The notes under the pieces: model-generated | What the model was told of the DNA's origin: nothing | Databases searched by the model: none | Seen by the model: only the letters and a program-made list of their open reading frames with translations | Assembly (NCBI GenBank): GCA_021775415.1 | Contig: JAJFHV010000021.1 | Location: forward strand, 1-64,000 | Direction of reading: 5' to 3' | DNA from: Hyphomicrobiales bacterium | GTDB lineage: Bacteria; Pseudomonadota; Alphaproteobacteria; Rhizobiales; Rhizobiaceae | DNA length: 64,000 nt | Program-made: the position numbers and the translations under genes | In this document: positions 55,196 to 64,000 of the stretch, in pieces | How the letters are laid out: each line of letters begins with the position of its first letter | Numbering within the stretch: position 1 is the stretch's first letter

Positions 55196-55526
55196 GCACC
55201 AAATGTTACCCAAAAAGGTTGCGAATGGACAATTTAAGCCTTGACGTAGCCGTCAGGAGTCGGAATCACGTTGTGGAACAATATTTCAGGATTTAGCATT
55301 CCACACCGCAGAGTGAATTTAGCCAACTAGAGGGTGGCAATTCATGCATGATTTCATAGGGTTAATCTGTGGTTAACCCCCTGGGGACTAGGTCTGAACC
55401 CTACTGGTGCGCAAACTGATTCGCGGGCAGCCGCAGCCGTATGCTTCCTGGAAGCGGATTCGGCGGCTGGTATACGAAAATAAAACGGGCAGGCATTTAT
55501 GAGCCCCCGATGGAGATACAAGCCTC
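55196..55526. other. 331-base dnaG-rpoD intergenic region with hairpins
   Basis: No gene was found. Two dyads are visible. One is TGTGGAA (55272-55278) with TTCCACA (55299-55305). The other is GGGTTAA (55359-55365) with TTAACCC (55373-55379), a perfect 7-bp stem with a 7-base loop. Neither ends in a T-tract, so an operator or leader role for rpoD is more likely than termination. The rpoD promoter must lie here, but I could not pick one with confidence. Confidence 0.45.
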
Positions 55527-57569
55527 ATGGCTACCAAGACAAAAGAAAAAGCAGTCGCAAAAAAGCAGCCTAAAGCTGCGGCAAAAGACACCAAGACAAA
55601 AACCGAAGCAGCGCCGGATGGTCCGGTCCTCGATCTTAGCGATGCCGCCGTCAAGAAAATGATCAAGGCTGCCAAGAAGCGTGGTTATGTGACAACGGAA
55701 GCGCTCAATGCGGTGATGCCCTCTGATGAGGTAACCTCCGAACAAATTGAAGACATCATGTCGATGTTGTCTGACATGGGCATCAATGTGGTTGAGGAAG
55801 AGGAAGTCGAGGAAGAGGCTGAGGGTGGTGATCTTGTAGAAACTACCGGCAAGGCAGTTACCACTGCCAAGAAACGCGAGCCAACCGATCGCACCGACGA
55901 TCCAGTGCGGATGTATCTTCGTGAAATGGGTACGGTAGAACTGCTTTCACGTGAGGGCGAAATTGCGATTGCCAAGCGGATTGAAGCCGGTCGGGAAACG
56001 ATGATTGCCGGACTTTGTGAAAATCCACTGACGTTTCAGGCGCTGATTATCTGGCGTGATGAATTGTTTGAAGAAAATATCCTGCTGCGTGACATCATCG
56101 ACCTTGAAGCGACTTATGCCGGCCCGGAGGCCAAGCAGGTGGCTACTGCTCCAACGGCTGCCGAAATCGAACAGAACAGGAAGGACGAAGAGGAAGCAGC
56201 AGCGGAAAAAGCAAAGAAAAAAATTGATCCGCTGACGGGCGAAGAAATCGATGATGATGATATTGATGATGAGGATGAAGATGATGATGACATGGAGGCA
56301 AGTCTTTCGCTTGCTGCCATGGAAGCCGAACTCAAGCCGCAAATCTTTGAAACGCTGAACGCGATTGCCGGTGATTATAAGAAACTGCGCCGGCTGCAGG
56401 TCCAGTTGGTCGAAAAGGCGCTTGGCAACAAGAAACTCTCACCCGCCCAGGAACGTCGCTACAAGGAACTTCACGAGAATATCGTTTTATCGGTGAAATC
56501 CCTGGCGCTTAACAACAATCGTATCGAAGCGCTGGTTGAACAACTTTATGATATCAACAAGCGGTTGGTGGGGCGCGAAGGCAAGCTGCTGCGGTTGGCA
56601 GAATCGTATGGCGTGCAGCGCGAAGCATTTCTTGAAGAGTATTTCGGTTCCGAGCTTGATCCCAACTGGATCCGTCGCATTGCCAATCTTTCGGCAAAGG
56701 GCTGGAAGGAATTCAACAAGGGCGAAAACAAACAGATCAAGGAAATTCGCGGCGACATACAACAACTGGCAGGTGAAACCGGCCTGCAGCCTGCAGAATT
56801 TCGACGTATTGTTCACAAGGTACAAAAGGGCCAGCGCGAAGCTGCCCAGGCCAAGAAGGAAATGGTCGAGGCAAACTTGCGTCTCGTGATTTCGATTGCG
56901 AAGAAATACACCAACCGTGGACTACAGTTCCTGGACCTGATCCAGGAAGGTAATATTGGTTTGATGAAGGCGGTGGACAAATTCGAATACCGCCGGGGCT
57001 ACAAGTTCTCAACCTATGCAACCTGGTGGATCCGTCAGGCGATTACCCGCTCCATTGCGGATCAGGCACGCACTATCCGTATTCCGGTGCACATGATTGA
57101 GACCATCAACAAGATCGTGCGTACGTCGCGCCAGATGCTGCATGAGATTGGCCGTGAGCCGACACCGGAAGAATTGTCGGTCAAGCTCGCCATGCCGCTT
57201 GAAAAAGTTCGCAAGGTTCTCAAAATCGCAAAAGAACCTATCTCGCTCGAAACCCCGATTGGGGACGAGGAAGACTCTCACCTTGGAGACTTCATCGAGG
57301 ACAAGAACGCGATACTGCCAATTGATGCAGCGATCCAGGCAAACTTGCGGGAAACGACAACGCGAGTGCTTGCTTCGCTTACGCCACGTGAAGAGCGTGT
57401 TTTGCGCATGCGTTTTGGTATCGGGATGAACACTGACCACACTTTGGAAGAAGTTGGGCAGCAATTCTCGGTTACCCGTGAACGTATCAGGCAGATCGAA
57501 GCCAAGGCACTCCGGAAGCTCAAGCATCCTAGTCGCTCACGCAAACTGAGAAGTTTCCTCGACAGCTAG
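55527..57569 (+). CDS. rpoD: RNA polymerase primary sigma factor (sigma-70)
   Basis: 680 residues. Region 1.1 follows a Lys/Ala-rich N-terminus. Region 1.2 ([22 protein letters not shown]), a long nonconserved insert, region 2 ([49 protein letters not shown], given here only as location about 450-500), region 3 and region 4 ([26 protein letters not shown]) are all present. Residues near 235-255 are almost all Asp/Glu, an acidic stretch usual in alphaproteobacterial RpoD. It directs housekeeping transcription. Confidence 0.98.
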   Translation: MATKTKEKAVAKKQPKAAAKDTKTKTEAAPDGPVLDLSDAAVKKMIKAAKKRGYVTTEALNAVMPSDEVTSEQIEDIMSMLSDMGINVVEEEEVEEEAEGGDLVETTGKAVTTAKKREPTDRTDDPVRMYLREMGTVELLSREGEIAIAKRIEAGRETMIAGLCENPLTFQALIIWRDELFEENILLRDIIDLEATYAGPEAKQVATAPTAAEIEQNRKDEEEAAAEKAKKKIDPLTGEEIDDDDIDDEDEDDDDMEASLSLAAMEAELKPQIFETLNAIAGDYKKLRRLQVQLVEKALGNKKLSPAQERRYKELHENIVLSVKSLALNNNRIEALVEQLYDINKRLVGREGKLLRLAESYGVQREAFLEEYFGSELDPNWIRRIANLSAKGWKEFNKGENKQIKEIRGDIQQLAGETGLQPAEFRRIVHKVQKGQREAAQAKKEMVEANLRLVISIAKKYTNRGLQFLDLIQEGNIGLMKAVDKFEYRRGYKFSTYATWWIRQAITRSIADQARTIRIPVHMIETINKIVRTSRQMLHEIGREPTPEELSVKLAMPLEKVRKVLKIAKEPISLETPIGDEEDSHLGDFIEDKNAILPIDAAIQANLRETTTRVLASLTPREERVLRMRFGIGMNTDHTLEEVGQQFSVTRERIRQIEAKALRKLKHPSRSRKLRSFLDS

Positions 57570-57633
57570 AAATTTACGGTTTAATTGCGTTTAACTTACT
57601 GGTAGTTTCGCAACCTGTGTGAGGTTGTGATCC

Positions 57634-58749
57634 ATGTTCAGTGTTACCAATATCTATTTGGCTGCGATTATTCATGGAGTGCTGCAAATTGCGGTGCTCT
57701 TGTTCCACAAGCGCGGCAACCGCAAGGCTAACCGGATTTTGGCATTCCTGATCGGGTTGCTGGTGTTGTTGTTGTGGAATGTTTTCGTCAAATATGCAGG
57801 GCTGCCACTTTATCTTCGAAGTGTTGATGCGTTAGGTCTTTGGACGTCACCGTTTTTGTGGGGCCCGGCGCTGTATTTTTATGTGGGAACCTTGACGCTC
57901 GAGACGGATGTAAAACCATCAGATTTCGCGAGGCATTTTGCCATTGCCGGTGGCCTGTTTGCTGCCAAATACGTGCTCCAGAGCTTGAAACTTGCAGGCA
58001 TAATTTCGCAACCATTCATAGATGTTTTCAACAACATTGGCTTGATGGCGCTCTATATCCATTTGACAATCTATTTCTTCATCTGTTTTCAAATGCTTCG
58101 GGCGTATGATGAAAAACTGAAATTGAATTTTTCTGAAATCGGCAAACTTAATCTCTCTTGGCTCCGATGGTTGGTTGGGATTTTTGCTGCGGTCATTGCA
58201 TTTGATATGTGCCTGACGGTGCCAGGTGTCCTGCGTCAGGAGGCTATTCATTTGTATTCAGTCTATCTGTTCGCAGAGTCGGTAGCGGTATTTGCCATCG
58301 GGTATTTTTCAATTTTGCACACCAACGTTCTGCACCCTACCGAGCAACTTGTCAGCAAGCCGCGCTATGAGGGATCGCCGATTGATGAGACGCTTTCAGC
58401 TGAACTTGGACAGAAGCTTGCAGCCGTTATGGATAGTTCCAAACCCTACATGAACAATGAACTGCGACTTGCGGACCTGGCCGAGCTTGTTGGCGTCAAC
58501 CCCTACTATCTTTCGCAGGTAATTAACGAACAGTATGGCAAGAATTTTTATGATTTTGTAAATGAGTATCGGGCGAAGCATGCCGCGGAGCTACTTGCCC
58601 GGGACGAAAAATCCAACATCACCAAGGTTGCTTACGATGCCGGTTTCAACAATCGGGTTTCATTCAACAATGCATTCAAGAAGCACATGGGTATGACTCC
58701 ATCACAATATCGCAGCGTGTCCGCTGATCGGGATTTAGCGTCCGCCTGA
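57634..58749 (+). CDS. AraC-family regulator with N-terminal membrane domain
   Basis: 371 residues. Six or seven membrane segments cover about residues 5-230; the C-terminal 100 residues are an AraC helix-turn-helix pair (LADLAELVGVNPYYLSQVINEQYGKNF, and ITKVAYDAGFNNRVSFNNAFKKHMGMTPSQYR). A membrane-anchored AraC regulator would sense an envelope or external signal directly. GAGGT precedes ATG 57634. It lies 64 bases after rpoD but is likely separately transcribed. Target genes unknown; the secreted protein gene downstream is a candidate. Confidence 0.88.
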   Translation: MFSVTNIYLAAIIHGVLQIAVLLFHKRGNRKANRILAFLIGLLVLLLWNVFVKYAGLPLYLRSVDALGLWTSPFLWGPALYFYVGTLTLETDVKPSDFARHFAIAGGLFAAKYVLQSLKLAGIISQPFIDVFNNIGLMALYIHLTIYFFICFQMLRAYDEKLKLNFSEIGKLNLSWLRWLVGIFAAVIAFDMCLTVPGVLRQEAIHLYSVYLFAESVAVFAIGYFSILHTNVLHPTEQLVSKPRYEGSPIDETLSAELGQKLAAVMDSSKPYMNNELRLADLAELVGVNPYYLSQVINEQYGKNFYDFVNEYRAKHAAELLARDEKSNITKVAYDAGFNNRVSFNNAFKKHMGMTPSQYRSVSADRDLASA

Positions 58750-58878
58750 GTGCGCTTTTGTAAATTTCCATCCAGATTGTCGCTCGTCAAATCCCGGCAA
58801 CGTAAAATTTCTCCCGTTACTCGCACTCGTAATTGTGCAGAGTGAAGAGGGTATTTGATTTTCTTGGGAGGAAACTAA

Positions 58879-59250
58879 ATGGTAAAATCATTGAAACTCG
58901 CCGCAAGCATTGCGGCACTTGTTGTGGGCCTTTCTGCGTCTGCGCAGGCTGCCGACATGGCAAATGACGAGCAGATCAAGACTGCTGTTAGCGATATGAC
59001 AATTCATGGCAGCATGGTCGACAGCAAAAAACCTTACGTCGAGTTTTACCAGGCGGATGGAACGATCAAAGGTGATGGTTATTCTGGCACCTGGAGCGTC
59101 AAGGATTCCAGCATGTGTTACCAGTACGGTTCTGACGATCCGGCCCGGTGCTGGCAAGTGGATATCCATGGCCCGATTATGCACTGGTACAAGGATGGAA
59201 AAATTGATGGTGCAGGTGTCGCGATTGATGGAAACTTCAATAAGTTTTGA
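58879..59250 (+). CDS. Small secreted protein, unknown
   Basis: 123 residues with a typical signal peptide ending AQA-A (about residue 24). The mature part of about 97 residues is beta-rich (VEFYQADGTIKGDGYSGTWSV, MCYQYGSDDPARCW) with two cysteines. No family is recognised; the layout recalls small periplasmic or extracytoplasmic proteins with a lipocalin-like or OB-like fold. GGGAGGAAAC precedes the ATG and a strong terminator follows, so it is probably a well-expressed single-gene transcript. Confidence 0.7.
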   Translation: MVKSLKLAASIAALVVGLSASAQAADMANDEQIKTAVSDMTIHGSMVDSKKPYVEFYQADGTIKGDGYSGTWSVKDSSMCYQYGSDDPARCWQVDIHGPIMHWYKDGKIDGAGVAIDGNFNKF

Positions 59251-59282
59251 GCCCTCATTATCTTCAATCTCTGACTCAAGCG

Positions 59283-59317
59283 ATCACCCGGCACCCTCAA
59301 TTGCCGGGTGATTTTTT
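59283..59317 (+). terminator. Intrinsic terminator after the small secreted protein
   Basis: ATCACCCGGCA (59283-59293) and TGCCGGGTGAT (59302-59312) form a perfect 11-bp stem with an 8-base loop, followed by a T-tract. Confidence 0.92.
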
Positions 59318-59461
59318 GTGCAGTGGATGGGGTTCTGAAATACTGTAGAGGAGTGTATTCGAAACCGGTTTTCAGGTTTTACATAAAGCCGGGGACTGAC
59401 TAGTATGGGCGAAGCAATTCGAACCTTATAACTGGATTGTTGATTGAGATACGGAGTGGTC

Positions 59462-59743
59462 ATGTCATTTTTGAAAAAGCTTTTTGGTGGTGGAGGTTCT
59501 AACGGTGCCAGCGAGGTTGCTGCCGAAATGATTTATGAAGGCTATCGCATTCAAGCAACACCGATGAAAGAGGGTGGGCAGTTTCGGCTTTGCGGTGTAA
59601 TTTCGCGGGAAATTGACGGCGTAGTCAAGGAACACAAATTCATCCGTGCGGACATCTTTTCTTCTGCCAATGAAGCATCAGAAATGGTCTTTCAGAAAGC
59701 CAAACAGGTCATCAGTGAACGTGGTGACGGGATGTTTGACTAA
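59462..59743 (+). CDS. HlyU-family protein
   Basis: 93 residues from ATG 59462 (CGGAG upstream; the TTG at 59444 is not needed). It begins MSFLKKLFGGGG and has the HlyU core YEGYRIQATPMKEGGQFRLCG and HKFIRADIFSSANEASEMV. In Vibrio HlyU regulates haemolysin, but members in alphaproteobacteria are mostly uncharacterised. One cysteine, no membrane segment. Confidence 0.85.
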   Translation: MSFLKKLFGGGGSNGASEVAAEMIYEGYRIQATPMKEGGQFRLCGVISREIDGVVKEHKFIRADIFSSANEASEMVFQKAKQVISERGDGMFD

Positions 59744-59867
59744 TAATTTCCCGGTCGGTTAAAGCATCCCGATGCATTTTTGACGCAGGCTTGAAACCCC
59801 GCTTTTCTTTTGCTGAAAATCGCACAATAATCCAACAAAATTCCCTCCTAAATTGTGAGTATTCATT

Positions 59868-61304
59868 ATGCAAGACAAGACCAAGTTTTACATCAATGGT
59901 GCCTGGGTCGCCCCGGTAACACCGAAGACCATGGACGTGATCAATCCGGCAACTGAAAAACCTGTCGCGACCATTTCGCTTGGCAGTGCCGCCGATGTAG
60001 ATGCAGCGGTTGCAGCTGCGAGCAAGGCATTTGAAAGCTGGAGCCAGACTTCGGTTGAAGAGCGTATCGCGCTTCTTGAAAAGCTGATGGAAGTCATGAT
60101 CCGGCGGGATGATGAAATGGCTGAAGCGATCCGGCTTGAAATGGGAGCACCAGTTGCCGTTGCCAAAAACCAGCAAGCTCCATGCGGACCAAGCCATCTG
60201 GAAGGGTTTATCGCGGCGCTTAAGCAATACAATTTTGAAGCAGACTACAATGACAAGGGCGAGCGCATTGTGCATGAGCCGATTGGAGTTTGTGGACTGA
60301 TCACTCCGTGGAACTGGCCAATCAACCAGATTGCACTGAAAGTAATCCCGGCGGTTGCTGTTGGCTCGACCTGTATCCTGAAACCAAGTGAGATTGCGCC
60401 GCTCTCAGCAATGTTGTTTGCCGAGATGATGGATGAGGCGGGTTTCCCTGCCGGTGTTTTCAATCTTGTGAATGGTGAGGGGATCGTCGTGGGTGAAGCA
60501 ATGTCTGCCCATCCTGACATCGATATGATGTCATTCACCGGCTCAACCCGGGCGGGTGCTGCGGTTACCCGTACTTCTGCTGAAACGGTGAAACGCGTGA
60601 GCCTGGAACTTGGTGGCAAGTCACCCAATATCGTGTTTTCTGATTCCGATCTGGAAAAAGCGGTCAAGCGTGGTGTCGCCAGCTGTTTCAACAATACCGG
60701 TCAATCCTGTAACGCTCCGACACGTATGTTGGTGGAGCGGGACTCTTATGACGAAGCAATCAGGATTGCAGAAGAAATGGCAGCCAAGGTTTCGGTTGGC
60801 AATCCGGAAGAAGAAGGTCGTCACCTTGGACCTGTAGTGAGTGAAATCCAGTACAACAAAATTCAAGGCCTGATCGAACAGGGTATTTCAGAAGGCGCAA
60901 GACTGATTGCCGGTGGACCGGGTAAGCCGGAAGGCTTTGAAGAAGGTTATTTCGTCAAGCCAACCATCTTTGCAGATGTCTCCAATGACATGGTGATTGC
61001 GCGCGAGGAAGTGTTTGGACCGGTTCTCGCGATGATCCCGTTTGACACGGAAGAAGAAGCAATTGCGATCGCTAATGACACGCCTTATGGATTGGCTGCC
61101 TATTTGCAGACACAGGATGCGGCCAAGGCGCGCCGTGTGGCGAAAAAGCTGCGCGCGGGCAGGGTGCACATCAATGGTACGGGCTTTTCTGCCGGTGCGC
61201 CATTTGGTGGATACAAACAATCCGGCAATGGCCGTGAAGGTGGCAAGTGGGGGCTTGAGGATTTTCTCGAGGTCAAGGCGATCTCTGGCTACGAGGCCTC
61301 TTAA
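59868..61304 (+). CDS. NAD(P)-dependent aldehyde dehydrogenase
   Basis: 478 residues, full length. The catalytic Cys is C281 (NNTGQSCNAP), the general base E247 (LELGGKSPN), and NAD contacts FTGSTRAG and GLITPWNWPINQI are present, as is the C-terminal PFGGYKQSGNGREGGKWG. It oxidises an aldehyde to an acid; the aldehyde from the copper amine oxidase is a possible but distant source. No partner gene is adjacent. It converges with the MttB homologue. Confidence 0.95.
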   Translation: MQDKTKFYINGAWVAPVTPKTMDVINPATEKPVATISLGSAADVDAAVAAASKAFESWSQTSVEERIALLEKLMEVMIRRDDEMAEAIRLEMGAPVAVAKNQQAPCGPSHLEGFIAALKQYNFEADYNDKGERIVHEPIGVCGLITPWNWPINQIALKVIPAVAVGSTCILKPSEIAPLSAMLFAEMMDEAGFPAGVFNLVNGEGIVVGEAMSAHPDIDMMSFTGSTRAGAAVTRTSAETVKRVSLELGGKSPNIVFSDSDLEKAVKRGVASCFNNTGQSCNAPTRMLVERDSYDEAIRIAEEMAAKVSVGNPEEEGRHLGPVVSEIQYNKIQGLIEQGISEGARLIAGGPGKPEGFEEGYFVKPTIFADVSNDMVIAREEVFGPVLAMIPFDTEEEAIAIANDTPYGLAAYLQTQDAAKARRVAKKLRAGRVHINGTGFSAGAPFGGYKQSGNGREGGKWGLEDFLEVKAISGYEAS

Positions 61305-61337
61305 GCAAACTCAAGACACTGTCTAAAAGCTGTCGAT

Positions 61338-61360
61338 GGGATCACTTTTATGGTGATCCC
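61338..61360. terminator. Weak hairpin between convergent genes
   Basis: GGGATCAC (61338-61345) and GTGATCCC (61353-61360) form an 8-bp stem with a 7-base loop between the aldehyde dehydrogenase and MttB-homologue stops. There is no clear T-tract, so its terminator function is uncertain; it may work in both directions. Confidence 0.45.
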
Positions 61361-61362
61361 GC

Positions 61363-62910
61363 TTAATGCCAGATGTCAGGCATGGTTTCCTTCTTCTTTG
61401 CCATGAAGGCTTGAAGGTTTTCATCTATCGCCGGGTCAATCGGTGGTGCTTCATAGGTGCGAAGCATTTCTTTCCACTTGGCGTTGGCTCGCGTAATGGA
61501 GTCCTTCGAGCCACTATCCCGCCAGTTCTCAAATGACTGGGTGTCTGAAAGCTCACTTTCATAAAATGCAGTTTCATAATTTGCCAGTGTGTGCTGGCAA
61601 CCGAAGAAATGATTTCCCGGGCCTACCTCCCGGAATGCATCCATGGCAAATGCGTTGTCATCCAGTTTGAGACCTTTGACGAACACATGCAGGGCACCCA
61701 GATAATCTGCATCCAGCACAAGCTTTTCGTAACTCATGGTCAGCGCACCTTCGAGCCAGCCTGCTGCATGTAGCACGAAGTTTGCTCCGCACATTACCGC
61801 AGTGTTAAGCGAGTTGACGGTCTCCTGCATGGATTGAGCATCTGGCACCTTGGAGCTCGTATAGCCACCGCTGCACCGGATCGGGAGGCCAATGCGCCGT
61901 GCGAGTTGAGCTGCCATATAGGACCCAAGTGCTGGTTCTGGAGTGCCAAATGTGGGTGAACCGGAGCGCAAATCAACTGACGTTACAAAGTTCCCGAAGA
62001 TCGCCGGTGAACCGGGGCGCTCAAGCTGGCCAAGTGCACAACCGGCCAGTACCTCCGCATAGGCTTGCGCCACCGCTGCAGCCATCGTTACCGGCGCTGT
62101 AGCACCACCCAATACAAAGGGGACAACCACAGGGCATTGGTTGGCTCTGGCATAGGCCCTGAGTGAGCCAGACATTGCCTGGTCGTACACAAGCGGTGAA
62201 TTCATGTTGATGTTGCCCATGATGACGCAATTCTTGTCAACAAAGTCCTCGCCAAATGCGATACGCGCCATCGCGATTGAATCTTCTGCCCGCTCGGGGG
62301 TGGTTACTGATCCCATGAAGGGTTTGTCGGTCCAGCGTAGATGGGCGTAAACCATGTCGAGGTGACGCTTGTTGGCGGGCAGATCAACCGGCTCACAAAC
62401 CGTGCCGCCCGAATGATGCAGATAGGGGGAGGCGTAAGTCAGTTTGATGATGTTTTCAAAATCAGCGATCGAACCATAACGTCTGCCATTGTCGAGATCG
62501 CGCACAAACGGCATGCCGTAACCGGGGGCGAAAACCAGGTTGTTTTCACCAACCACGATAGAACGATCCGGATTGCGCGCATGCTGGACAAAGTGTTTTG
62601 GGGCGGTGGCAATGATGATATCGCGCAGCATCCCCTTGTCGAAGCGGACCCGCTCACCCTTTACATCGGCACCGGCCGTCTTCCAGAGTTTCAGGGCGTC
62701 CTTGTCTCCACGAAACTCAATGCCGATTTCCTGGAGGATATCTCCTGCCTTTTCTTCAACAAGATCAACGCCTTCCTCACTCGCAAGAATATAGGGCGGG
62801 ATATCACGCCGAACTCCGGCGATGATTTGGGGAGTAGTTAATGCGCGAGCCTGTTTGCGCGATCTGCTGCCTCGGCGCGAAGGCCTGTTGATATCGGGTT
62901 CCTTGTCCAT
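61363..62910 (-). CDS. Trimethylamine methyltransferase (MttB) family protein, non-pyrrolysine
   Basis: 515 residues forming one TIM barrel with family landmarks VFAPGYGMPFVRDLDNGRR, SGGTVCEPVDLPANKRHLDM, ANQCPVVVPFVLGGATAPV, and LGSYMAAQLARRIGLPIRCSGGYTSSKVPD. The frame has no internal TAG, so it is the group lacking pyrrolysine, which includes glycine betaine methyltransferases that use a corrinoid protein. No corrinoid protein gene is adjacent here. It converges with the aldehyde dehydrogenase and follows the TAXI binding protein on the same strand, 125 bases apart, hinting at uptake and demethylation of a quaternary or methylated amine. Confidence 0.93.
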   Translation of the reverse strand: MDKEPDINRPSRRGSRSRKQARALTTPQIIAGVRRDIPPYILASEEGVDLVEEKAGDILQEIGIEFRGDKDALKLWKTAGADVKGERVRFDKGMLRDIIIATAPKHFVQHARNPDRSIVVGENNLVFAPGYGMPFVRDLDNGRRYGSIADFENIIKLTYASPYLHHSGGTVCEPVDLPANKRHLDMVYAHLRWTDKPFMGSVTTPERAEDSIAMARIAFGEDFVDKNCVIMGNINMNSPLVYDQAMSGSLRAYARANQCPVVVPFVLGGATAPVTMAAAVAQAYAEVLAGCALGQLERPGSPAIFGNFVTSVDLRSGSPTFGTPEPALGSYMAAQLARRIGLPIRCSGGYTSSKVPDAQSMQETVNSLNTAVMCGANFVLHAAGWLEGALTMSYEKLVLDADYLGALHVFVKGLKLDDNAFAMDAFREVGPGNHFFGCQHTLANYETAFYESELSDTQSFENWRDSGSKDSITRANAKWKEMLRTYEAPPIDPAIDENLQAFMAKKKETMPDIWH

Positions 62911-63035
62911 TTACGGAATTCCCAGACAAAACTAGAGAATTCCATAGTTCCCAAGGATGCCCCGGATATACAGCGCCAGATGCGACGTTGCTGGCGGGAT
63001 CAAGCTACATCGCTCTCCCGCCCCAGTTGCAGCGA

Positions 63036-64000
63036 TTAGTTCTGGAGTCGCAACTTCAGCAGATTGAGGTACTCCTCGTCGGTCTCTGCGGTTTGACGAA
63101 CAAGGTTTGCTGCTGGTTTGCAACTAAGTTTGTATTTCGCTGCCATGCCCGCCTTTACGCAGTCACCGACTTTCCAGCCGGGAGGTAATTGTGCGAGATC
63201 GACGTTGCGCCATTTTGGGTGGCCGGTTTCCTGTAGTCGTTCCATGTTTGTCAAAATGACGCTTGAAAGATCGGAAACGGCTTTGCAACTTTGCTTGTGG
63301 TACGGGTTTTTATTGGGTTTGTAGTCGTACGTCATTAGCACGGCCTTGACCGCCACCACGCTTGCGGGTTCCGGTTGAAACGGATAGGTGCCGCCGGGAA
63401 TTTCGGCGGCCGTGTAGGTTGCGAGGAGTTCAGGTTCCAGAATATCCACCAAATGGAATTTTGCACCGTCTATTGCCACATCCGAAAACAGTTTCGTCGG
63501 AGCGCCGGCCACATAAAATATCGCGTCAATTTCACCGTTTAACAACATCGGTAATGCATCCGAGGCACCAATGGTCAAGCGCTCGGCATCTTTGATACGC
63601 AGGATGTCGAGAACAAGCGTTGAGGTTAAAAATGTTCCGCTGTCTGCCTTGCCAATCGCAACTTTCTTGCCTGACAAATCCGAGAGACGGGTTATCTTGC
63701 GACTTGCCAGAACCTGTATTTCCTCATTGTAGAGGGGATACATGATCCGCACCCCAAAAAGGGATCTTTGCAGTTCGGGATCGTTCACCGCATAGGTGCG
63801 CACATATTCAAGCACATCATTTTGAACGATGCCAAATTGGGTATTGCTAAGTTTTTTTACCGATACCAGATTTTCAAGTGATCCCGCACTCTCGTTTACG
63901 TTCAGGGTGTAACCGCATTCAGCACCCAGGGTCGCCAGATCGCGTCCGATCTGGATATAGGTTCCCTTCGCACCGCCGGTCATTATGTTCTTTTGAAATT
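63036..64000 (-). CDS. TAXI-family TRAP transporter solute-binding protein, 5' end missing
   Basis: The frame is open to the last base, and 321 residues are visible. The start FQKNIMTGGAKGTYIQIGRDLA is the TAXI core just after the signal peptide; the usual TGGxxGTYxxIG is present as TGGAKGTYIQIG. LASRKITRLSDLSGKKVAIGKADSG and the LLNGEIDAIFYVAGAP segment confirm the family. TAXI proteins bind substrates for TRAP permeases, which are probably encoded beyond the window. The C-terminal third is Pro/Cys-containing and ends LLKLRLQN. Confidence 0.9.
   Translation of the reverse strand, partial: FQKNIMTGGAKGTYIQIGRDLATLGAECGYTLNVNESAGSLENLVSVKKLSNTQFGIVQNDVLEYVRTYAVNDPELQRSLFGVRIMYPLYNEEIQVLASRKITRLSDLSGKKVAIGKADSGTFLTSTLVLDILRIKDAERLTIGASDALPMLLNGEIDAIFYVAGAPTKLFSDVAIDGAKFHLVDILEPELLATYTAAEIPGGTYPFQPEPASVVAVKAVLMTYDYKPNKNPYHKQSCKAVSDLSSVILTNMERLQETGHPKWRNVDLAQLPPGWKVGDCVKAGMAAKYKLSCKPAANLVRQTAETDEEYLNLLKLRLQN

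Noticed and set aside
61363-62910. Pyrrolysine-containing trimethylamine methyltransferase
   Set aside because: The frame has no internal TAG codon, so it belongs to the non-pyrrolysine group.

Overview
The window looks like the chromosome of an alphaproteobacterium of the order Hyphomicrobiales (Rhizobiales), probably a marine one of middling GC. The evidence is gene content and order. trxB sits beside an LsrB-type LysR regulator. greA and carB flank a surface-polysaccharide locus, as I recall for the greA-lps-lrp-trxB-lsrB region of Sinorhizobium meliloti. The classic yqeY-dnaG-rpoD block is present. The assignment is by protein resemblance only; no database was searched. No tRNA, rRNA, CRISPR array or prophage was seen.

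Layout. 1-8.9 kb: 3' end of a hybrid sensor kinase, a PQQ-type sugar dehydrogenase, small membrane proteins, a D-Ala-D-Ala carboxypeptidase, a Rieske oxygenase and an aspartate aminotransferase. 9.1-14.3 kb: an exported protein, msrP, an ornithine cyclodeaminase homologue, lsrB and trxB. 14.5-18.9 kb: a BenE transporter, a copper amine oxidase and an MFS transporter, probably one amine or aromatic-compound module. 18.9-35.3 kb: a surface-glycan island, AT-rich in places, built around pseudaminic-acid-type nonulosonate synthesis (pseB, pseC, pseI, and an SpsF-type cytidylyltransferase fused to a class III aminotransferase). It also carries two methyltransferases, a FemAB-like acyltransferase, a flavoprotein, a DUF4910-type aminopeptidase-like protein, a HAD phosphatase, an aldo/keto reductase and a Nudix-like protein. 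35.3-42.5 kb: greA, a DadA-like flavoprotein, a secreted cysteine-repeat protein and carB. 42.7-51.1 kb: mixed accessory genes between carB and carA. 51.3-59.7 kb: yqeY, an EamA transporter, dnaG, rpoD, an AraC regulator with membrane segments, and small proteins. 59.9-64 kb: an aldehyde dehydrogenase, a non-pyrrolysine MttB homologue and the 3' part of a TAXI-type TRAP binding protein.

The main new observations are these. Two collinear 264/265-bp elements form one MITE family inserted in CTAG sites (3418-3681 and 37400-37664). One supplies a false ATG for the sugar dehydrogenase and may supply a promoter to the opposite gene; the other sits exactly on a stop codon. The nonulosonate island lacks a recognisable PseG hydrolase and carries an unusual set of decorating enzymes. 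A secreted protein has five four-cysteine repeats, a peptidoglycan-binding-like segment and a perfect TGTGA-N6-TCACA site upstream. A copper amine oxidase has Val where the family has Asp/Glu after the cofactor tyrosine. There is also a possible anti-Shine-Dalgarno small RNA next to msrP.

Coordinates of most start codons rest on ribosome-binding sites and family N-termini judged by eye; functions are family-level unless a pathway context is stated.
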